64,000 nt of DNA from JAJDNH01 sp964552395 (GTDB taxonomy: Bacteria > Acidobacteriota > Thermoanaerobaculia > Thermoanaerobaculales > Sulfomarinibacteraceae): assembly GCA_964552395.1 (NCBI GenBank), contig CAZKGM010000003.1, positions 1 to 64,000 on the forward strand. Direction: 5' to 3'. The position numbers and the translations under genes were made by a program. This document shows, in pieces, positions 41,362-49,675 of this stretch. Under the pieces are notes generated by a model that had not been told where the DNA came from, made no database searches, and was given only the letters and a program-made list of their open reading frames with translations. Position 1 is the stretch's first letter. Every line of letters starts with the position of its first letter.

Positions 41362-42699
41362 ATGCGCCGCCAGGGACCCCTGACCACCCGTCACCTCATC
41401 GTCGCCGCGCTCACCCTGATCGTGATCAACGCACAGCTGTCGTGGTGGATCATCTATGCCCTGCGCGAGAACCGGACCCGGCTTCGCCTCGAGCGCACGA
41501 ACATGCTCGCCGAGTGCAGCCTCTACGAGGCCAACACCGGAAAGCGCATGGCCGCCGCGCGGGCCGCCCTCGAGGAAGCGCTGGCGAACAGCGATCGCAT
41601 TCCGGCGGTCACGCCGCCGCCTTTCGCCAGCATCGAGGCCGCCGGCACCGAGCCATGCAGCGAGGGCTGGAAGCTCGATGGAGATACGTTGATGTTGAGC
41701 GTCTCGGTCGCGCAGGGCTGCGTGCGCGCGGCGGTGGCGGCCGACTGGAGCGCGCGCCTATTGACGCCGCCCGACGGTTGCGAGAGGGTCGCCGCAACCG
41801 ATACCGCGATTCCTGGTGTCCTGCTTCCGAAGCCACTGGATCGCTGGCAGGTCAGGCCGCAGGAGGAGCGGTGGCACAAGGCCGTCGCCGTCTATCAGGG
41901 ACGGATCCTGATGATGGTTTCCGAGGGCAGCTTCTTCGTCATCCTGCTCCTCGTCATGCTCGGGCTCCTGTGGAGGAGCTTCCGCCGCGAGGTGGAGCTG
42001 GAGCGGCAGCATCAGGGCTTCCTGTCCGCCATCACCCATGAGCTGAAGTCTCCCCTTGCAGCTGTGCGCCTCGCGCTCGAGACCGTGCTCAGGGGCCGCG
42101 CCGACGGCACCGCCAGCATGCGCTTCTTGGAAAACGCGCTGCAAGACACCGAGCGCCTGCAGAGCCTGGTGCAGAAGGTGCTCGAGGTCACCCGCTACGC
42201 GCGCGGCCACGGCGCGCTGCGGCTCCGCCGCACCAACCTGAGCGCCCTCATCGAAGACACCACGAGCACCTTCCTGCGGCGCGCGACAGCCGCCGGCGCC
42301 CGGCTGCAGACCGACATCGAGCCGGGTCTATGGGCCGAGGTGGACGACGAGGCGCTGCCGATCGCCCTCTCCAACCTCCTCGAGAACGCCATCAAGTACG
42401 GCGGCACGATCCCAGCGGTTGCCGTCCGCCTGACCGCCGAAGGCGGCTCCGCTCTCATCAGGGTGACCGACAACGGCAACGGCATTCCGGAGGAGGACGT
42501 GCAGCTGGTGTTCGACCGCTTCTTCAGGGGCGGCGACGAGATGACCCGGACCACGCAGGGAACCGGCCTCGGCCTATACCTCGTGCAGCAGATCATCAAC
42601 GCCCACCGGGGAACGGTGCGCGTGGCCTCCACCGGACCCACCGGCACCACGTTCCTGATCACTCTGCCCCACGTCGACGCTGTGGAGGAGAGGGAGTGA
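41362..42699 (+). CDS. Sensor histidine kinase
   Basis: The 445-residue protein has a membrane helix at residues 10-32, a periplasmic sensor region of ~150 residues with four cysteines (51, 99, 120, 140) and a second helix at 185-205. The DHp domain has H226 in ITHELKSP. The ATPase domain has NLLENAIKYG (N box), DNGNG (370-374) and GTGLGL (400-405). The four periplasmic Cys could form disulphides or sense redox state. It starts six bases after a TATACT box with no ribosome binding site. It overlaps the response regulator gene by GTGA. Confidence 0.9.
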   Translation: MRRQGPLTTRHLIVAALTLIVINAQLSWWIIYALRENRTRLRLERTNMLAECSLYEANTGKRMAAARAALEEALANSDRIPAVTPPPFASIEAAGTEPCSEGWKLDGDTLMLSVSVAQGCVRAAVAADWSARLLTPPDGCERVAATDTAIPGVLLPKPLDRWQVRPQEERWHKAVAVYQGRILMMVSEGSFFVILLLVMLGLLWRSFRREVELERQHQGFLSAITHELKSPLAAVRLALETVLRGRADGTASMRFLENALQDTERLQSLVQKVLEVTRYARGHGALRLRRTNLSALIEDTTSTFLRRATAAGARLQTDIEPGLWAEVDDEALPIALSNLLENAIKYGGTIPAVAVRLTAEGGSALIRVTDNGNGIPEEDVQLVFDRFFRGGDEMTRTTQGTGLGLYLVQQIINAHRGTVRVASTGPTGTTFLITLPHVDAVEERE

Positions 42700-43397
42700 A
42701 GCGGCACATCCTCATCGTCGAGGACGAGGAGCACCTGGCCGATGCACTCGCCCACAACCTCCAGTTCGAGGGCTATGCGACCACCATCGCCCATGACGGC
42801 GAGGAGGGGCTGCTGCTCGCGGAGACGATCCACTTCGACCTGATCCTGCTCGACATCATGATGCCGAAGCTGGACGGCATCGAGGTGTGCCGGCGGATCC
42901 GGGCGACCGGCAGCCGGGTGCCGATCCTGTTCCTGACCGCCAAGTTCTCCGATGCCGACCGCATTCTCGGCCTCAAGGTCGGCGCCGACGACTACATCGT
43001 CAAGCCGTTTCTTCTCGAGGAGCTGATCCTGCGCATCCAGGGTATCTTCCGCCGCGAGGAGTGGTACGCCAGCTCTCCGGATGACGACGACGTCGTCAGC
43101 TTCGGCAGCGGCACCGTCAACTTCCGCACCTTCGTGGCCCAGGCCAAGGGCAGGACGATCCGTCTCACCGAGAAGGAGTGCATGCTGCTGAAGCTACTGG
43201 TGGAGAGGCACGATCAGGTCGTGTCGCGCGAGGAGATCCTCGAGAGGGTCTGGGGCTACCGATTCTCGACCTCGTCGCGGACCATTGACAACTTCATCGT
43301 CCGCCTGCGGCGCTACTTCGAGCCCGAGCCGCGCCACCCCCGCCACATCCACTCCGTGCGCGGCGTCGGCTACCGGTTCACCCCAGAGCCCGACTGA
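42696..43397 (+). CDS. OmpR/PhoB-family response regulator
   Basis: The 233-residue protein starts at GTG overlapping the kinase stop codon. The receiver domain has acidic residues 10-12 (VEDEE), phosphoacceptor D53 in LLDIMMP, 'LTAKFSD' and the Lys in 'YIVKPF'. A winged-helix DNA-binding domain follows ('IRLTEKECMLLKLLVERHDQ', 'SSRTIDNFIVRLRRYF', 'VRGVGYRF'). It is cognate to the adjacent kinase, and its targets may include the next genes. Its stop codon overlaps the ATG of the ligase-like gene by one base. Confidence 0.92.
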   Translation: MKRHILIVEDEEHLADALAHNLQFEGYATTIAHDGEEGLLLAETIHFDLILLDIMMPKLDGIEVCRRIRATGSRVPILFLTAKFSDADRILGLKVGADDYIVKPFLLEELILRIQGIFRREEWYASSPDDDDVVSFGSGTVNFRTFVAQAKGRTIRLTEKECMLLKLLVERHDQVVSREEILERVWGYRFSTSSRTIDNFIVRLRRYFEPEPRHPRHIHSVRGVGYRFTPEPD

Positions 43398-44815
43398 TGC
43401 TGCCGCCGCACCTGCGTCTCTACCGCATCATCCTCGCAGTGATCCTGCTCGGCAACGCGGTGGCCTTTGCCGGCGTCGACGCGCCGTCGAGGGTCGTCAC
43501 CGCGGCTCTCGCCGTCGTGCTGGCGGCCAAGCTCCGGCAGCTTCCGAACCTCCCCCGCAGTCACCGCCTCGCGGCCGTCATCCTGGCGGCTCTTCTCGCG
43601 GTGCAGCTGGTGCCGCTGCCGCTGCTCGTCCGCCGGCTCGTCGAGCCCGGCCTCGCGGCCGTGCTTCGCTCCGGCTGGGCGCCGCTCTCGATCGCTCCAT
43701 GGGCGACCCTGCAGAGCGCCGCCGCCCTCGCGGTGGCAGCGATCCTGGCTCTCACCGCCGCTCGCATGGCCGCCACGCGCAGCGGCCTGCCGCTGTTACT
43801 CAGCCTCATGGCATCGACCGGCGCCGTGCTCGCACTGCTCGGCCTCGCCACCGAGCACGGCCTGCCGGGCTCGGTACTGCTGATCCGCGCCAACACCGTC
43901 GGCGGCGGGCCCTACGGCCCTTTCCTCAACGACAACCACTTCGCGCTCGCCGTCGAGCTCACCCTCCCTGCGGCCCTCGCGCTGCTCGCCGCCGCCGCCC
44001 GTCACCTGCCGCTGCACGGCGAGGCCCGCCGGCGGGGCACGGTGATGCTCCTTGCCGCCTCCGTCGCGACGATCATCGGGGCGGCGGCCTTGCTTCGCTG
44101 CGGCTCGCGAGGCGGTGCGCTGTTTCTGCTTCTCGGGCTCCTGCTCACCCTGCCTCTGTGGAGCCGCCGCAGACGCCAGACACAGTGGCGATGGCTGGTC
44201 CTGGCCCTCATCATCGCCGCCGGGACCTCGGTCTTCGCCTGGAACCGCCTTCCGATTCTCCAGGACCGCTTCAACGAGCTGTTCGTCGTACATGGAGTGG
44301 AAGGAAACACGCGCTGGGACCTGTGGGCCGGCACCGTGCGGCTGTGGCTGAAGAGCCCGATTGTCGGCACAGGCCTCGGAAGCTACCGGTACGCGATCGG
44401 GCTGACCAAGCCGCCCACCGGCACCATGAGCCTGGAGCAGGCACACAACGACTGGCTCGAGTGGCTCTCCGACGGTGGCGTCGTTGCCGCCGCCGCGGTC
44501 GCCCTGCTGCTCGTCGGCCTGGCGCGGGCGCTGCGGCCCCGGCGCCTCGGCAACCTGCGATTCGAGTACCGGTACCCACTCGCCGCCACCGCCATGGCGC
44601 TCACCTCCATGGCTCTCCACGAGCTCGTCGGTTTCGGGCTCCAAACCCCTCTCAACCGCTACCTGCTGGGGGTCTGGATCGGCCTGGTATGGGGGCTCGA
44701 GAGACGCCCGGCAGCGGCCGAAGCCTCGGACACCGATGACAACGCCGAAGCGGCCGAGGAGCTGGCGGCCGTCCCCGCCCAGCAGGCCGTGTCGGAGATC
44801 GCCGATGCCACATAG
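43397..44815 (+). CDS. O-antigen ligase/polymerase-like membrane protein
   Basis: The 472-residue protein has about twelve membrane helices and a large periplasmic loop. 'RWDLWAGTVRLWLKSPIVGTGLGSY', shown in part as 'SPIVGTGLGSY', and 'AHNDWLEWLSDGGVV' are the Wzy_C/WaaL-type motif. Such proteins polymerise or ligate surface glycans from undecaprenyl donors. It directly follows the two-component system in the same operon, so it may be regulated by it or belong to its output. The C-terminus is acidic and soluble. Confidence 0.8.
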   Translation: MLPPHLRLYRIILAVILLGNAVAFAGVDAPSRVVTAALAVVLAAKLRQLPNLPRSHRLAAVILAALLAVQLVPLPLLVRRLVEPGLAAVLRSGWAPLSIAPWATLQSAAALAVAAILALTAARMAATRSGLPLLLSLMASTGAVLALLGLATEHGLPGSVLLIRANTVGGGPYGPFLNDNHFALAVELTLPAALALLAAAARHLPLHGEARRRGTVMLLAASVATIIGAAALLRCGSRGGALFLLLGLLLTLPLWSRRRRQTQWRWLVLALIIAAGTSVFAWNRLPILQDRFNELFVVHGVEGNTRWDLWAGTVRLWLKSPIVGTGLGSYRYAIGLTKPPTGTMSLEQAHNDWLEWLSDGGVVAAAAVALLLVGLARALRPRRLGNLRFEYRYPLAATAMALTSMALHELVGFGLQTPLNRYLLGVWIGLVWGLERRPAAAEASDTDDNAEAAEELAAVPAQQAVSEIADAT

Positions 44816-45287
44816 CCCGACTCTGAAGCGGCACCTGCTCCGCATGCGGCTCACCGCGGTGGGCTTTCTCGCCAGCCTGCCGGTGGCAGTGGTGGCCGCC
44901 TTCTTCCTGCCGCGCGTGGGTGTACCACACGTCTCTCCCCATGCCGTCACCTTCGTCTGCCTCGGCGTCAGCCTGTGGATCGCGTTCACGGCAGACCGCG
45001 CCGCCCGCCGCGCCATGGTGAGAATCCACGATGCCTTCTCCGTCCACGGCGAGCAGAGCCGTCTGCTGCGCGACCACTACCGCGTCTACCTCGGCGTCCT
45101 GCTGCGCCTGGAAGTGATCACGCTGTGCGGCCTGGCCACCGCAATGGCCGGCACCGGACCTCGTACCACCCTCTGGTTCCTGGTCGTGGTGTCGATCCTG
45201 ATGGCGCTCGCCTGGCCGACCGAGGGAAAGACGCGTCTGCTCCTACGCCGGGCAGAAGGGGCGCCCACCCACCCAACCAGTGATTGA
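44805..45287 (+). CDS. Four-helix membrane protein of unknown function
   Basis: The 160-residue protein overlaps the previous gene by 11 bases. It has four predicted membrane helices (AVGFLASLPVAVVAAFFL, AVTFVCLGVSLWIAFTA, VYLGVLLRLEVITLCGLA, TTLWFLVVVSILMALAW). No family is recognised. The last residues (HPTSD) and the stop codon fall inside a copy of the dispersed repeat (AGTGATTGAG), so the original C-terminus may have been altered. It is the last gene of the two-component/ligase operon. Confidence 0.6.
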   Translation: MPHSPTLKRHLLRMRLTAVGFLASLPVAVVAAFFLPRVGVPHVSPHAVTFVCLGVSLWIAFTADRAARRAMVRIHDAFSVHGEQSRLLRDHYRVYLGVLLRLEVITLCGLATAMAGTGPRTTLWFLVVVSILMALAWPTEGKTRLLLRRAEGAPTHPTSD

Positions 45288-45400
45288 GTGTTTAAGTGAC
45301 TGAGTGATTGTGGCCCCCTCCCACCCGGGAGGTGAGCAGGTGAGAAAGTGAGGAGGTCCCCCACCCACCAGGAGAACGTGGGCGTAGCGCGCTCCGGAAC
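45279..45400 (+). repeat. Dispersed 3'-end repeat, copy 4
   Basis: AGTGATTGAGTGTTTAAGTG with further AGTGATTG-type units is followed by CCCACCCGGGAGG, GTGAGAAAGTGAGGAGGTCC, CCCACCCACCAGGAGAACG and TAGCGCGCTCCGG. It provides the Ser-Asp-stop end of the upstream gene. Confidence 0.65.
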
Positions 45401-45450
45401 GGCCCCGCACCGAGGATACCGTTCATGGCGATTCGCGCGACAAACCGCTG

Positions 45451-46197
45451 TTACTTCTTCTTCCGCATCAAATCCTGGAAGCTGAACGGCTTGGCCGTGG
45501 CGCCGGCGGGAGGATCGTAGGTACCAGGCGGGGCATTCGTTTCCTCGATGCTCACGACCTCCTCGTGTGAGGTCAACTTGTTGCCTCCGGCCATCGCCAT
45601 CTCCGTCACCGTGTCCTGCTCCACCGGCAGACCGTCGATCTTTGCCAGCTCCTTGGCCGCGGAGGCCATGCCCGGTTGCAGCGATGCGACCTCGCCCACC
45701 ATGTCCCGGTACTTGGCAACGTCCAGCGGTACGTCCTTCGTCACCCAGTTGGTCTGCTGCATCTGGACCATCTTGGAGGACAGCGTCACGTCCCACCGGC
45801 GGGTATTCCACCGACCAATCTTCTTCGTCTCTTCGGTCGGCGTCACGGTCGCCTGCATCTCCATCATCTTCAGCATCTGCTCGCCCATTCCCGGAGGCAG
45901 AATCTTCTTGAGGTCCAGCGGCAGGTCGATGACGTGATACTCCGTTCCACCTGGATTCACGAGGTACATCTTCTTCTGGTCGAGGCGCACGATGAAGGTG
46001 TTCTCAGGCGACTCCATCCGCATGCGGTCGGCCCCGATCCAGACCACCGTCTGCTCGTCCTTGGCCGGCTGCGCGTGACCCATGATGGTGAAGGCATCAG
46101 TGTGACGCTTTTTGACGATCTTCACATCGGTTGCGGCTGCCAGGCCGGGAACGATCAGCGCCAGTACGACGACGGTCCAGGCTCTCCGTAGACTCAT
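45451..46197 (-). CDS. Exported DUF4412-like protein
   Basis: The 248-residue protein starts at the ATG behind AAAGGAGGG and has a signal peptide (MSLRRAWTVVVLALIVPGLA). The mature region contains 'VWIGADRMRMESPENTFIVR' and 'KKMYLVNPGGTEYHVIDL', the pattern of DUF4412/LolA-like periplasmic proteins. It has many methionines in the middle (GEQMLKMMEMQATV; SSKMVQMQQ). The function is unknown; such folds may bind lipids. It is monocistronic. Confidence 0.7.
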   Translation of the reverse strand: MSLRRAWTVVVLALIVPGLAAATDVKIVKKRHTDAFTIMGHAQPAKDEQTVVWIGADRMRMESPENTFIVRLDQKKMYLVNPGGTEYHVIDLPLDLKKILPPGMGEQMLKMMEMQATVTPTEETKKIGRWNTRRWDVTLSSKMVQMQQTNWVTKDVPLDVAKYRDMVGEVASLQPGMASAAKELAKIDGLPVEQDTVTEMAMAGGNKLTSHEEVVSIEETNAPPGTYDPPAGATAKPFSFQDLMRKKK

Positions 46198-46405
46198 GCA
46201 TCCCTCCTTTGGTCGGACGCGCATTGTACTCGATCTCAACCCCGCTCGCTGTTTCCAGCCGGAACACACCCCCGTGCCCCCGAAGCCCGCTTCCAGCACT
46301 CAGAGTCAGCACCATGTCGATGCCGGCGCGGCGCGAAGGACACGGCGGTAGCTTGCGTGAGTCCCACCTCAGCGGAACCCGAGCGGGTCAGTCCGACCAG
46401 GTCCC

Positions 46406-46615
46406 GCTCAAGCCTGAACTCCGAGCAGCGCTTGCAGCGCCCAGCCGGCGCCAAAGCTGANNNNNNNNNNNNNNNNNNNNNNNNNNNNNNNNNNNNNNNN
46501 NNNNNNNNNNNNNNNNNNNNNNNNNNNNNNNNNNNNNNNNNNNNNNNNNNNNNNNNNNNNGCTCAAGCCTGAACTCCGAGCAGCGCTTGCAGCGCCCAGC
46601 CGGCGCCAAAGCTGA
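46406..46615. other. Scaffold gap flanked by a 55-base duplicate
   Basis: Bases 46461-46560 are N. The 55 bases just before the gap (46406-46460) are identical to the 55 just after it (46561-46615). Both copies contain the C-terminal codons and stop codon of the ferritin/VIT1 gene. The pattern is that of two contigs sharing a 55-base end that were scaffolded rather than merged, so the gap is probably not real. Confidence 0.9.
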
Positions 46616-47432
46616 TCGCGGAGACGCCGAGGCTGATCCCAGCCATTTCGGCAAACCTGGGCCAGAAGCGCAGCTCCTTGGCGACGCTGATGTAGAAGTT
46701 GAACACGGCGATGATGACAACGGCAATTGCAAGAGTCGTCGCCAGCGCCACGAACATGTTGGCAAGCAGAAAGAACGGCAGGATCAGCAGGACCACCGCG
46801 ATGATGTAGGCGGTGCCCGTGTAAACCGCCGCCTTGGCCGGGCTCTTCGTGTCCGAGTCGATCGCTTCCGATTTCGACGACAGATACTCAGATGCCGCCA
46901 TCGAAAGCGAGGCTGCGATACCGGTCACCAGGCCCGCGGCGGCCACCAGGTGGGCGTTGCCCAGCGCCAGCGTCAGGCCGGCCAACGCCCCGGTCAGCTC
47001 GACCAGGGCGTCGTTGAGGCCGAGCACGATCGAGCCGGCGTACTCCAACGGCTCGTCCGCCAGCATGTCGATGAGCTCCCTCTCGTGCTCCTCCTCGTCG
47101 TGGAGGATGGCGTCGACGCCCTCGATGTCTTGCATGCGCTCGTACTCGCGTTTCGCGAAGTCCTCGCCGCGTTCCATGAGCTTGAGGGCGAACGTCAAGC
47201 CAAAGAACCGCCCCAGGAGTACGTAGACCCACACCATGAGCCGGTGCACCCGAACCTTCGTCTCGGTCAGGTTGGCCCAGAAGTCGTGGTGGCGGAGCTC
47301 GTCGCCGCCGATGCGCTCGAGGATCTCCGCGTTGTGGCGGTTGCGCATCTTCTCCGCCAGCCTCATGTAGATCACGTGCTCCGTCAGCTCGGCCCGCTGA
47401 ACGGTCAGCATCGCGGCCTTGGTCGTTGTCAT
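46563..47432 (-). CDS. MbfA-type ferritin-like/VIT1 membrane fusion protein
   Basis: The 289-residue protein has an N-terminal rubrerythrin-like four-helix domain with Glu/His metal ligands ('LTEHVIYMRLAEKM', 'GGDELRHHDFW', 'LHDEEEHERELIDM') and a C-terminal CCC1/VIT1 transporter part with about five helices ('GSIVLGLNDALVELTGALAG', 'AASEYLSSKSE'). MbfA proteins export iron or protect from iron and peroxide stress. GGAGGTGCTGC precedes the ATG. The stop codon lies three bases from the assembly gap, and a duplicate of the last 17 codons lies on the other side. Confidence 0.88.
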   Translation of the reverse strand: MTTTKAAMLTVQRAELTEHVIYMRLAEKMRNRHNAEILERIGGDELRHHDFWANLTETKVRVHRLMVWVYVLLGRFFGLTFALKLMERGEDFAKREYERMQDIEGVDAILHDEEEHERELIDMLADEPLEYAGSIVLGLNDALVELTGALAGLTLALGNAHLVAAAGLVTGIAASLSMAASEYLSSKSEAIDSDTKSPAKAAVYTGTAYIIAVVLLILPFFLLANMFVALATTLAIAVVIIAVFNFYISVAKELRFWPRFAEMAGISLGVSAISFGAGWALQALLGVQA

Positions 47433-47603
47433 GCAGCACCTCCGCTCAGCACTCCGATCGCCCGTACGAGACCCGCCGTCACCGGCAACCGATCACTCGC
47501 ACCGCGCCCGCCTCGCCGGACGATCCATCACGATCGACTCAGCCAAGTGTACCCTCAGTTCTGTGCGGGACTTCCTGCCCCAAACGGGCGGGCACAAAGC
47601 GCG

Positions 47604-48146
47604 TCAGGTCAGTCGCAGCTTGCGGCAGAAGACGGCGAAGCCGGTCACCAGCTCGTCGAGGCGGCGAGCCAGTTCGGGGTCTGCGAGGCGGCCTTCCTCG
47701 TCGAGCAGCTTGGAGATCCCCTTCAGGAACAGGCGGCGGCCGTACAGGTGGGCGTGGCGGTAGTGGAACACCATCTCCAACTGCTCCACGGGCCGCAGCC
47801 CGCCCCACTCGCCGGACGCGAGGCCGATGAACGCCGCCGGCATATCGACCAGACTCTCGGGAAAACGGAGCATGTCGATGAAGTACTTGAGCACACCGGG
47901 GTAGGAGCCGTTGTACTCCGGCGTCACGGTCAGGATCCCGTCGGCTTCGAGAATGGCCTTCTGAAAGGGCTCGAACTCGGCCGGTTTGGTGCCGTAGGCG
48001 TCCGGCGTGAAGAGCCTGGCCGGCATCTCGCGGAGGTCGATCAGGACGACGTTCTCGCCGGCGGCCTCCAGCGCTCCCCGGGCGAGCTTCGCCACTTTCA
48101 GCGTGTTGCTGCCGGTCCGGTTCGTTCCAGAGATGACAACGATCAT
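47604..48146 (-). CDS. NADPH-dependent FMN reductase (flavodoxin-like)
   Basis: The 180-residue protein starts at the ATG at 48146 behind GGGGGA. It has the flavodoxin-like phosphate-binding loop ISGTNRTGSNT and the motif 'TPEYNGSYPGVLKYFIDML' of NADPH-dependent FMN/chromate/azo reductases. It acts in the cytoplasm and reduces flavin, quinone or other acceptors; the acceptor is unknown. It may be cotranscribed with the MbfA-type gene, 171 bases downstream. Confidence 0.85.
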   Translation of the reverse strand: MIVVISGTNRTGSNTLKVAKLARGALEAAGENVVLIDLREMPARLFTPDAYGTKPAEFEPFQKAILEADGILTVTPEYNGSYPGVLKYFIDMLRFPESLVDMPAAFIGLASGEWGGLRPVEQLEMVFHYRHAHLYGRRLFLKGISKLLDEEGRLADPELARRLDELVTGFAVFCRKLRLT

Positions 48147-48438
48147 CGCAATTCCCCCAGGTGTCGGCCGGCAACCCGGCCCGTCATTACGCCCGTCCAA
48201 CCGCCCCCAGCTGCGCCGGCATTCCTCGGGGCCGACTCTGGAGCGGAGGGCCACGACCAGTCTACCGTCGCCCACCGGCTCCCCGAAATCTCTGGTGTAC
48301 GATCCCCGGGTGACGGTCTCAGCGCCGTCTCGCGGACCACTGGAGCGTCGTATCGGCCTCGATTCGAGCCGTCTCACGGCCGAGCCGACCACTTGTATCC
48401 AGTTATCCGTCAAATGCTGCAGTTGGCGACCACTGGCG

Positions 48439-49668
48439 CTAGCCGCGCAGGGCCTCGACCGGAGTCAGCCGGGCGGCCCTCAACGACGGGTAGAGCCCCG
48501 CCGTGACACCCACCCCGATGGCGAACATCACCGCCAGCAGCACTGCGAAACCCGAGATCGGCAGGCCGGCCTCGAACTTCGGTCCCAGCGCCGTGCACAA
48601 CCCGACGCTCAGAACAAGACCGATCGCCGCGCCGAGCGCGGACAGGAACACGGCCTCGATCATGAACTGCACCAGGATGTCGCGGTCCTGGGCACCGATT
48701 CCCTTGCGAAGCCCGATCTCGTACAGGCGCTCGGCGAGCGAGATCTGCAACACCGAGAAAATGCCGACGCCACCGACCACGAGCGAAATGGCTGAGATCG
48801 AGAACAGTACTACGGTCCAGCCCCGCATCTGCTTGTCGATCTGGTTCTCGGCCTCGAGGATCTCCGCCGCGACGTTGTCCACCTCGAAGTCCTCGACCCG
48901 GTTGTGACGGCGCCAGAGGCGGTTCTTGAGGAATGCGAAGACCTCGCCGAGGCGGCTCGTGTCCCTGGTCTTGACGACCACCAGCGGCACCTTCTCATCC
49001 CCGGTGAACAGCCCCTGAAAGGTCGTCAACGGTACCAGGGCGCCCCGCATCTCACGCCGGCCCCAGCCGTCTTGGACAAAGCCGTTGCCGATGCGTGACC
49101 CCACGCCGACGACCTCGAAGCCGTGGTTTCCGACCCGCACGGACTTGCCGACCGGGTCGTCTCCACCGAAGACCTCCTCAGCCAGGTCGTGACCGATCAC
49201 GATCACCCGCCGCCGCGCCTCGACATCGATGGGGGTGATGTACCTGCCCCGGTCGACCGAGCGGTTGAGGACCCGCGCGTAGACCGGCGTGATGCCGTAC
49301 AGCCTGACCACCTTCTGGACCCCGCCCCAGGCCAAAACCTGCTGGGAGAAGGCCACCGGCGCCGCCGCCTCGACCAGGTTCGTGCCGTCTGCGAGGTGCG
49401 TCGCCTCGTGCCGCTGCAAACCCTCCGACAGGTGAGCGCGGTCGCGGTCGAGAGGAGTCTTCGGCCCAGCGGAGCTGACGAACATGACGCCGTCGTAGCC
49501 GAGGGTCTTGACGCCGTTCCAGACCTCGACCTTGACGGCTTCGATCAGGCTCACCATCGTCACCACAGCGACCGTGCCGAGGATCACGCCGACGAGGGTC
49601 AGCGACGACCGCAGCTTGTGCGCCCAGACCTCGGTCAGCGTCGTACGGAGTGCCTCGCCGATGACCAT
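48439..49668 (-). CDS. MacB/FtsX-type ABC transporter permease
   Basis: The 409-residue protein has one N-terminal membrane helix, a large periplasmic MacB_PCD-like domain (residues ~45-280) and three C-terminal helices with the FtsX domain ('YEIGLRKGIGAQDRDILVQF', 'GLYPSLRAARLTPVEALRG'). It is a mechanotransmission-type permease. It lies seven bases after a homologous permease and forms the end of an operon with an ATPase and an adaptor protein. Such systems export peptides, lipoproteins or antibiotics across the envelope; the substrate is unknown. Confidence 0.88.
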   Translation of the reverse strand: MVIGEALRTTLTEVWAHKLRSSLTLVGVILGTVAVVTMVSLIEAVKVEVWNGVKTLGYDGVMFVSSAGPKTPLDRDRAHLSEGLQRHEATHLADGTNLVEAAAPVAFSQQVLAWGGVQKVVRLYGITPVYARVLNRSVDRGRYITPIDVEARRRVIVIGHDLAEEVFGGDDPVGKSVRVGNHGFEVVGVGSRIGNGFVQDGWGRREMRGALVPLTTFQGLFTGDEKVPLVVVKTRDTSRLGEVFAFLKNRLWRRHNRVEDFEVDNVAAEILEAENQIDKQMRGWTVVLFSISAISLVVGGVGIFSVLQISLAERLYEIGLRKGIGAQDRDILVQFMIEAVFLSALGAAIGLVLSVGLCTALGPKFEAGLPISGFAVLLAVMFAIGVGVTAGLYPSLRAARLTPVEALRG

Positions 49669-49675
49669 CGCAACC

